A DNA stretch of 13,976 nt from Treponema sp. (GTDB lineage: Bacteria > Spirochaetota > Spirochaetia > Treponematales > Breznakiellaceae), in contig JAITAN010000005.1 of the NCBI GenBank assembly GCA_031284105.1, positions 1 to 13,976 on the forward strand, given 5' to 3'. Within the stretch, counting starts at the first letter, position 1. The number at the start of each line of letters is the position of its first letter. Shown here piece after piece: positions 6,968-11,454 of the stretch. Below the pieces are notes generated by a model. That model searched no databases and had not been told where the DNA came from. It saw only the letters and a program-made list of their open reading frames with translations. The translations under genes and the position numbers were made by a program.

Positions 6968-7288
6968 TTATTCTTCATACGAAGAATGTGTTGCCGATAA
7001 GAAATCATAAAAAGATTGCGCGGGATTTTCGGGAAACATGACGCTCATTCCAACGTCCCCGTATATCGAATGGCTTTCATATATACGGTCCTTCAGCGCC
7101 AGTACCCCCAAAAACAGCGCAATCATAATGCAGGACGCCAAAAGCGTACGAAACCATGAAACAAAAGCGTCTTTTTTGGGCGTCTCTCTCTTTAACGGTA
7201 TAGGGATATTTCTTGGACGCGGCGTTCTGGAACGGTTATATTCGACTTCAATTTCAAATGCGTCCTTAATAAGCCCGTCAATGTTCAT
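6968..7288 (-). CDS. Small single-TM protein, candidate anti-sigma factor
   Basis: A 106-residue protein of no recognised family. It has a charged, proline-rich N-terminal part (1-43, with PRPRNIPIP), one membrane segment at about 44-65 (FRTLLASCIMIALFLGVLAL) and a 40-residue acidic tail that would lie outside the membrane. AGGAGG, inside the end of the sigma gene, gives a strong ribosome binding site. The start overlaps the sigma stop by 11 bp, so the two are translationally coupled. Position, topology and coupling are those of a membrane anti-sigma factor, but I see no zinc HxxxCxxC motif or named anti-sigma domain, so the role is inferred from context. Confidence 0.75.
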   Translation of the reverse strand: MNIDGLIKDAFEIEVEYNRSRTPRPRNIPIPLKRETPKKDAFVSWFRTLLASCIMIALFLGVLALKDRIYESHSIYGDVGMSVMFPENPAQSFYDFLSATHSSYEE

Positions 7289-7853
7289 CTCTACCTCCTA
7301 TATGTGTTGCTATATATGACTTGATGGCGGCGATTCTCCATCGAACGGTATTTGGAGACATGCCTTCTATAAGCCCGATTTCCCTTGAATTGAGTTCTTC
7401 AAAATATTTAAGAAAAATTAGTCTTTTGTCTTTTTCATTCAGCGTATCAATGATCCGCTTGCACGCATTAACCGCTTCTTTATCGATAATATCGTCAATA
7501 ACGCTTTTTTGATTATTATAATTAACCAAATTTTGTCCGTCTATCGCCTCAATCGAAACCGGAGTCATGTTCTTTGATTTTCTGATTGCGTCAACAAAGT
7601 AATTTCTCGCGATGGCGTATACCCATGTCGATAACGAGTACATGCCGTTATATGTTTCAAGAGCGTTAAACGCTTTAATAAGCGCGTCCGAAACAATATC
7701 TTCATGTTCGGACGCGGGCAGCCTCTTAAATGAAGCGATATAGACCAACAGGCGCGGGTAAAAATATTCCCATAGTTCTTTGAACGCATCGCGGGCTTCT
7801 TCCCGGCCGCCCAGCGCCTTTTTTCTTAAAAGCGTACCGTCAATACCTTTCAT
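7278..7853 (-). CDS. ECF-type RNA polymerase sigma factor
   Basis: A 191-residue sigma factor with only regions 2 and 4. Region 2 spans about 24-93, with the core-binding and -10 segments EDIVSDALIKAFNALETY and STWVYAIARNYFVDAIRK. Region 4 spans about 133-184, with the helix-turn-helix in NSREIGLIEGMSPNTVRWRI. It would direct polymerase to a stress or envelope regulon. It heads a three-gene unit with the candidate anti-sigma protein and the MotA-like protein. No Shine-Dalgarno is visible before ATG 7853. A TATAAT on the same strand (7864-7859) ends 5 nt before the ATG, so the transcript may be leaderless. Phased A-tracts lie 34-60 bp further upstream. Confidence 0.92.
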   Translation of the reverse strand: MKGIDGTLLRKKALGGREEARDAFKELWEYFYPRLLVYIASFKRLPASEHEDIVSDALIKAFNALETYNGMYSLSTWVYAIARNYFVDAIRKSKNMTPVSIEAIDGQNLVNYNNQKSVIDDIIDKEAVNACKRIIDTLNEKDKRLIFLKYFEELNSREIGLIEGMSPNTVRWRIAAIKSYIATHIGGRDEH

Positions 7854-7858
7854 ATTTT

Positions 7859-7864
7859 ATTATA
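7859..7864 (-). promoter_or_regulatory. -10 element immediately upstream of the sigma gene
   Basis: A perfect TATAAT on the minus strand ends 5 nt before the sigma start codon, which would place the start site at or next to the A of the ATG. No good TTGACA lies 17 bp upstream (the hexamer there is CCAACG). An AAC followed 16 nt later by CGTA resembles a loose ECF-type promoter, so autoregulation is possible but weakly supported. Confidence 0.35.
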
Positions 7865-7897
7865 CGGTATATATGCCGAAGCGTTGGAATTTTTGCG

Positions 7898-7925
7898 TTT
7901 TTTCTATTTTTTTCTATTTTTTCTA
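7898..7925 (-). promoter_or_regulatory. Three phased A-tracts, possible UP/curved DNA
   Basis: The + strand has three copies of T6-7CTA, at 7898-7906, 7907-7916 and 7917-7925. On the sigma gene's strand these are A-tracts of 6, 7 and 6 bases with centres about 9.5 bp apart, close to one helical turn. Such phasing gives intrinsic curvature and can act as an UP element for the promoter at 7859-7864. The tract also marks the left edge of the repeat region. Confidence 0.5.
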
Positions 7926-7940
7926 TATGGCCCGGAACTA

Positions 7941-8178
7941 GGGCGAGTTCATGCTAAAAGATACGAGAGGAACAAGCAGATAGCGTAAGTATAGAGTAAG
8001 TATGGAACGTACCGAAAAACAATAGCAAGAGACGGCGCGATTGCCGCCGAAACCGCGGGGACACGCCAAGATAGATAATCGAAGCTTGTTCGATGCGCTC
8101 ATCTACCGGTGTGAACATGGGGGTACGCGGCGGAGTTTGCCTCAAATTTGTATTGCTTTACCTTGTGTGAACTCGCCC
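7941..8178. mobile_element. 238-bp MITE-like element with TA flanks
   Basis: Perfect 11-bp inverted termini, GGGCGAGTTCA (7941-7951) and TGAACTCGCCC (8168-8178), bound a 238-bp segment. Each end is flanked by the dinucleotide TA (7939-7940 and 8179-8180), the target duplication used by IS630/Tc1-mariner elements. Removing the element and one TA joins GGCCCGGAAC-TA to CTTCCGCG, which is exactly a unit junction of the 21-bp array on its right, so the empty site can be reconstructed. The interior encodes nothing I recognise; it has a direct repeat GTAAGTAT (7985-7992, 7996-8003) and a small hairpin (ATCGAA/TTCGAT near 8078-8094). Mobilisation in trans by an IS630-type transposase is inferred. 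Confidence 0.65.
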
Positions 8179-8367
8179 TACTTCCGCGTAGCCCGGAAGT
8201 AATTCCGCACGGCCCGTAATTACTTCCGCGTATCTCGTAACTAATTCCGCGTGCCCCGGAAGTAATTCCGCGCGCCTCGTAACTACTTCCGCACGGCCCG
8301 GAAGTAATTCCGCGTGGCCCGGAAGTAATTCCGCGCGCCTCGTAACTACTTCCGCGCGGCCCGCTTG
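8179..8367. repeat. 9-copy 21-bp palindromic tandem array (array 2)
   Basis: Nine units of exactly 21 bp start at 8179, 8200, 8221, 8242, 8263, 8284, 8305, 8326 and 8347. Each reads TAA/CTTCCGCG, a variable centre, then CCCGGAAG or CTCGTAAC; the last unit loses its end. TTCCG and CGGAA can pair within a unit, and CGGAA-GTAA-TTCCG can pair across junctions, giving REP/BIME-like hairpins. A further partial unit (GGCCCGGAAC, near 7929-7938) lies on the far side of the MITE. More than one frame on the minus strand stays open and yields seven-residue repeats, but this follows from the unit length and is not evidence of coding. Confidence 0.9.
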
Positions 8368-8374
8368 CTTTTGT

Positions 8375-8570
8375 CTGCGGCTCGCTATCGGCATCCTCCA
8401 TTTCTCCATCGCCGCATACAATATCTTGAATATGCTCTCATCCGCCGAAAAGACCGGGCGGTTGCGGAACCGGAGTTTCCATGCGGATGCGTATAATCTC
8501 CTTCAAACCGGCACACGCCTTTTTCAGGTCTTTGTACGAAACGTATGTTGTGGAGTTGCGTACCATGCGG
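8375..8570 (-). pseudogene. IS256-type (Mutator) transposase fossil, internally deleted
   Basis: Two pieces of an IS256-family DDE transposase remain in the right order on the minus strand. The first (about 8569-8490) reads RMVRNSTTYVSYKDLKK and then ACAGLKEI, matching the conserved RNS-x-YVSYKD-x-K...LK segment. The second (about 8457-8383), in another frame, reads VFSADESIFKILYAAMEKW, matching the C-terminal FPSDEAxLKxLYLA...KW region. Roughly 55-60 residues between them are missing, as are the N-terminal half and any terminal inverted repeats. It abuts array 2 on one side and a dctP fragment on the other. The family match is from memory of conserved wording, but two independent collinear blocks make it convincing. 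Confidence 0.75.
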
Positions 8571-8581
8571 CTCGAATCGCT

Positions 8582-8747
8582 GCCGGCGGCGCGCGGAACG
8601 CCGCCCGCCCAATGGCCCAGGCGCTCGGTAAGGTTTTCAAGCCCCATGCCGAACAGAAGACGAACGGCGCGGTTGCCGCCGAAGTGTACCGTTCCGGCGT
8701 TCTCGGCAATGAGCAGGCGTTCCGGACGGCGTTCACAACGGTCCATC
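8582..8747 (+). pseudogene. Fragment of a second dctP (TRAP binding protein) gene
   Basis: This ~165-bp stretch aligns to the intact dctP at 9789-9954 (residues about 41-96). Shared peptides include PMAQAL, KVFKP, EQKTNGAV and SGVLGNEQA. Base identity is high (roughly 80% or more by eye) with one 1-nt deletion near 8717 that breaks the frame; nothing before or after matches. It begins within about 12 bp of the transposase fossil, so a rearrangement or insertion probably truncated it. It is the remains of a duplicated TRAP locus or of recombination between repeats. Confidence 0.88.
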
Positions 8748-8958
8748 AGACGTAAATCCCGCCATCGCTTATCTATCTACACCGGTTTACTAACACGAGA
8801 GCATACCGCATCTACCATGCCCTTGGCGTTAGATCAAGAAATCCAAACGGGATTGGGTTCTTCAATCCCAAAAGAGCGGACGGAACGGTACCTAATCCGA
8901 AACTTATGCACACTTTAAAAACTAGAAAAATAAAAACGTAAAAAACTTAAAAAAATGC
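8748..8958. other. Intergenic stretch without a recognisable gene
   Basis: No gene is recognisable here. A 7-bp hairpin, GGGATTG with CAATCCC (8849-8869), is followed by AAAAG. A forward frame over about 8831-8940 reads NPNGIGFFNPKRADG but has no start or ribosome binding site. The last 50 bp are very A-rich and may act as an upstream element for the promoter at 8959. Confidence 0.4.
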
Positions 8959-8987
8959 TTGACAATATGAAAACATCGGGTTACAAT
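8959..8987 (+). promoter_or_regulatory. Strong consensus-like sigma70 promoter
   Basis: A perfect TTGACA (8959-8964), a 17-bp spacer and TACAAT (8982-8987, 5/6) give the best promoter in the window, behind an A-rich upstream stretch. Transcription would start near 8994. CATCGG (8974-8979) and CCGATG (9001-9006) form a dyad around the -10 and start site, a possible operator. The first well-supported gene downstream is dctP, about 670 nt away. Confidence 0.8.
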
Positions 8988-8998
8988 TTATGATTATT

Positions 8999-9084
8999 AT
9001 CCGATGAGGTTTCCCGCTATCTCAAATTCCGGGAAAGCTTCCGGTAAAAGGAAAAAGTTATATTGAGATTAAACGGATGTTTTT
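8999..9084 (+). ncRNA. Candidate structured leader RNA with pseudoknot
   Basis: Just after the strong promoter, complementary segments nest as follows: ATCCG (8999-9003) with CGGAT (9074-9078); TTTCCCG (9010-9016) with CGGGAAA (9030-9036); and ATCTCAA in that hairpin's loop (9019-9025) with TTGAGAT (9063-9069), an H-type pseudoknot. A 4-bp hairpin (TTCC/GGAA, 9039-9053) lies between. A T5 run (9080-9084) follows the closing stem. I do not recognise it as a named riboswitch. Pairings this short can occur by chance. Confidence 0.35.
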
Positions 9085-9377
9085 GATGAGAATGGTAGGC
9101 ATAGAAACATCATTATTTTTCGCGGTTTTTGTACCGGTGTTATATAGGCGCGGTTTCACGATGAGCGGCGCAAAAGCAGCCGTAAATCAGAGTATCGACA
9201 CTTACCGCGGGTCGTTGCCCCCCCCCCCCCACCATATATAGAGAAAGAAGAATAGAAGCGAATCGCAACGCCGATTCCGTGTGTAACGATAAAAACGCGG
9301 GAAGACGGTACGGTTCCGTTTCTGCAATTTTTGTCGCCGGTCTGTCCAATAATCTTTACTTCGGAAAGACAAATCCC

Positions 9378-9406
9378 TTAATAAGAGGGATTCCTATACT
9401 TATAAT
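9378..9406 (+). promoter_or_regulatory. Candidate proximal promoter of the TRAP operon
   Basis: TTAATA (9378-9383) and a perfect TATAAT (9401-9406) are 17 bp apart. The start site would be near 9413, giving a leader of about 255 nt. A dyad, AATCCCT/AGGGATT (9372-9378 and 9386-9392), overlaps the -35 and spacer and could be an operator for a regulator not encoded here. Confidence 0.5.
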
Positions 9407-9435
9407 GCGACTCTTCACAATAGGCATTTTGATTG

Positions 9436-9485
9436 CGCCTAATGAGGCGGCATTTTTCAAAGCGTTGCGGTATGAATGCCGCCTC
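9436..9485 (+). promoter_or_regulatory. Leader with mutually exclusive hairpins before dctP
   Basis: A short hairpin CGCCT-AATG-AGGCG (9436-9449) is followed by GC and T5 (9453-9457), resembling a weak terminator. Its 3' arm is also part of GAGGCGGCATT (9444-9454), which pairs perfectly over 11 bp with AATGCCGCCTC (9475-9485). Only one of the two can form, the layout expected of an attenuator. The ligand or trigger is unknown. Confidence 0.45.
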
Positions 9486-9622
9486 GGCCGTGTTTGTTAC
9501 GGTTTCAAGCGAGCCGGTCATTTGATAAAACGGGCTGGTGAATTGGTGCTTTTTGTAGCCTGCCGCACCACGGCGTTATCCATGTCGTTATGAAGGGATA
9601 GTACCGGTATGTTTGGTTTTAA

Positions 9623-9637
9623 CCATGCTTTGCATGG
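9623..9637 (+). promoter_or_regulatory. Small hairpin before the dctP ribosome binding site
   Basis: CCATGC-TTT-GCATGG is a perfect 6-bp stem about 20 nt upstream of the GGAGGAA ribosome binding site, followed by A6 and, after TAA, a T-run. It may shape translation initiation or RNA stability. Too small for a firm call. Confidence 0.35.
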
Positions 9638-9667
9638 AAAAAATAATTTTTGTTTTGGAGGAAAATT

Positions 9668-10693
9668 ATGAGTCTAAAAAGGATTGGCATTGTTTGTGCC
9701 ATCGCGCTGTGCGCTGCCGGAGTCGTGTTTGCCAACGGCGGGGCGCAGTCAAGCGGAGGAGGGGCGCAGCGGAAAATCACCCTCAAGGTCGGCGATACGT
9801 GGAGCGCTACCCACCCAATGGCCCAGGCGCTCGATAAGGTTTTCAAGCCCCAGATCGAGCAGAAGACGAACGGCGCGGTTACCGTTGAAGTGTACCATTC
9901 CGGCGTTCTTGGTAATGAGCAGGCGCTCTGGGACGGCGTTCGCGCCGGTTCCATCGAGGTGGTGGTGATCGGATCGGTTATGAATACCGAGTATAAGCCC
10001 ATGCTTATTTCCGATTGGCCATTCCTGTACCGGGACCTTAGCCATGCGAAGAATGTGTGGACCGGCTCGTTTGCAACGGATTTCATCAAAGATTTTGATG
10101 CGTTCTTCCCGCAGGTTCACATGCTTTCGGTCGGCCCGAACAGCGCCCGCACGTTTACGAGCAATAAGGCGCTGACATCGGTCGATGACTTCAAAGGTCA
10201 GAAATTCCGTATGCCGTCTAATCCGATTCACGTCGGTATCGCTACGGATTTAGGCGCAAGCGCGCAGGTCATTCCGCTGAATGAGCTTTTCAACGCGCTT
10301 CAGACCGGCGTTGTTGATGGTCAGGATAATGGTATGGTTACGGTACTCAGCGAGCATCTCAACGAAGTGCAGAAGTACCTCTACGAGACCAACCACATTG
10401 TGGCCACCATGGAAATCGTGGTCAATGCCAATGTGTACAAAGGCCTGCCCGCGGATGTCCAGAAAATCGTCAGCGATGCGGCGAAAGAAGCGGCTGTATG
10501 GGCGTGGGACACCTACATCAAGAGCGTTGATGTAGACCGCGAGACCATCAAGAAAAGCGGCGTTACGGTAACCCCCGTTACCGCAGCGGACCAGGAGCGG
10601 ATTATCAATGCGATTCAGCCCACGCTTAACAAGCTTTATGCTGAAAATACTTGGGCAAAACCGCTTACCGACAAGGTCAAAGCCGTTCGGTAA
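9668..10693 (+). CDS. dctP: TRAP transporter solute-binding protein (DctP family)
   Basis: This is the periplasmic receptor of a TRAP importer, 341 residues, close to the family norm of about 330. Residues 1-22 are a signal peptide ending GVVFA-N. A Gly/Ser/Gln linker follows to about 34, then the binding fold starting KITLKVGDTWSATHP. The conserved arginine that binds the substrate carboxylate is expected at R181 (FKGQKFRMPSNP), with R161 in the preceding strand; ALQTGVVDGQDN is the usual family segment. ATG 9668 follows GGAGGAA at a good distance; an upstream TTG at 9650 would overlap that site. It is first in a dctPQM operon. Substrate is unknown: the downstream dehydrogenase favours a sugar acid or related polyhydroxy acid. 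A truncated relative lies at 8582-8747. Confidence 0.93.
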   Translation: MSLKRIGIVCAIALCAAGVVFANGGAQSSGGGAQRKITLKVGDTWSATHPMAQALDKVFKPQIEQKTNGAVTVEVYHSGVLGNEQALWDGVRAGSIEVVVIGSVMNTEYKPMLISDWPFLYRDLSHAKNVWTGSFATDFIKDFDAFFPQVHMLSVGPNSARTFTSNKALTSVDDFKGQKFRMPSNPIHVGIATDLGASAQVIPLNELFNALQTGVVDGQDNGMVTVLSEHLNEVQKYLYETNHIVATMEIVVNANVYKGLPADVQKIVSDAAKEAAVWAWDTYIKSVDVDRETIKKSGVTVTPVTAADQERIINAIQPTLNKLYAENTWAKPLTDKVKAVR

Positions 10694-10727
10694 ACGTTGA
10701 GACCGGCGTTTTGAAAATTGCCATCAA

Positions 10728-10804
10728 GCCGGTTTCCGTTAAAAAATTGCGGGAACCGGCATGATAGTGAAGCGTTTCCACCGGCGAGCCGCGGCCCGCC
10801 GGTG
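10728..10804 (+). promoter_or_regulatory. Two tandem hairpins between dctP and dctQ
   Basis: GCCGGTTTCCG (10728-10738) pairs with CGGGAACCGGC (10750-10760), 11 bp with one G-U. CACCGGCG (10779-10786) pairs with CGCCGGTG (10797-10804) around a self-complementary GCCGCGGC core, and is followed by a T/G-rich stretch. The 227-bp gap is long for this operon. The hairpins probably protect dctP mRNA or attenuate dctQM, keeping receptor above membrane subunits. Confidence 0.65.
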
Positions 10805-10920
10805 TTGTGTTGTTCTATAGAATGACGCCGGTCCGGCAGCCCGTCCGGTTGCCGTATGAGGGGATTATCCAAAAGTTTCAATTTCCGGGCAACTATTCTT
10901 GCCGTCTAAAAGGGGGAAAG

Positions 10921-11445
10921 GTGAATAAATTTTTAAATACCTTGTTCAAGGTTATTGAGATTATGATTGCCGTGTTTCTGGCATTGATGATTATTCTGGT
11001 ATTCCTGAACGTCGTGGGACGGTATCTGTTCAATATCGGGTTTGTGTGGTCGGAAGAAATCTCGCGGCTCTGTTTTATTTTTCTGGTGTACCTAGGCTCT
11101 ATCGAAGCCATGCGGGATAACCGCCATCTTATGATCGATACCCTGTTGATGAAGGTTCCGAAAACCGCTCAAACAATTATTTATACCCTTGTACAGGGTT
11201 GTATTATCTGGTTAATGGTGATTCAAACACAGGGGAGCTGGGGACTTGTCATGCAGAACCGGAACAACCGCTGGGTTGCCACCGGCTTTCCGGCGCATAT
11301 CGTGCATTTCTTCGGCGCCATTCTGGGCGTTTCTATCGCGGTAATCGCGGTTACAAATTTGGTGCGTCTGTTTGTATTCAAGACGCCGGTTCCCGAACTC
11401 ATCGCAATCAAAGATGATTCCGGCGACGTAGAAACCGTCGAATAG
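10921..11445 (+). CDS. dctQ: TRAP transporter small membrane subunit (DctQ family)
   Basis: This is the four-helix small subunit of the TRAP transporter, 174 residues, which supports the large subunit DctM in the inner membrane. Hydrophobic segments lie near 10-32, 45-62, 84-104 and 122-148. The family core is plain: VFLNVVGRYLF, WSEEISRLCFIFLVYLGS and NRHLMIDTLL. I place the start at GTG 10921, just after the ribosome binding site AGGGGG (10911-10916). The frame is open upstream to 10807, but that stretch overlaps the hairpin region and does not resemble the family. It is separated by 9 bp from dctM, whose AGGAGGG ribosome binding site fills the gap. Confidence 0.92.
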   Translation: MNKFLNTLFKVIEIMIAVFLALMIILVFLNVVGRYLFNIGFVWSEEISRLCFIFLVYLGSIEAMRDNRHLMIDTLLMKVPKTAQTIIYTLVQGCIIWLMVIQTQGSWGLVMQNRNNRWVATGFPAHIVHFFGAILGVSIAVIAVTNLVRLFVFKTPVPELIAIKDDSGDVETVE

Positions 11446-11454
11446 GAGGGAGAT

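Larger units (their letters stand above)
9077..9593 (+). other. Possible slipped-strand ORF interrupted by a C13 tract
   Basis: A frame opens at ATG 9077 and reads to a run of 13 C (9218-9230), after which it meets TAG at 9239-9241. With one C fewer it would continue without a stop to TGA 9591-9593, giving about 172 codons, including PPPP at the tract. Homopolymer tracts like this are classic phase-variation sites. Against a real gene: no good ribosome binding site, no recognised domain, and strong RNA hairpins of the TRAP leader (9436-9485) lie inside it. A decayed gene or pure leader DNA is also possible. Confidence 0.3.

Noticed and set aside
8020..8060. About 20 bp (ACGGCGCGATTGCCGCCGAA) inside the MITE resembling the dctP fragment
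   Set aside because: The match is one short GC-rich word with no extension on either side, so chance similarity is likely.
8099..8421. Minus-strand frames across array 2 giving seven-residue repeats (AELLPGH or RGITSGP)
   Set aside because: Two overlapping frames are equally open because of the 21-bp period. One starts inside the IS256 fossil and reads into the MITE.
8438..8746. 102-codon minus-strand frame treated as one gene
   Set aside because: Its first half is the antisense of the dctP fragment and its second half is the IS256 remnant. It is a chance fusion of two fossils.
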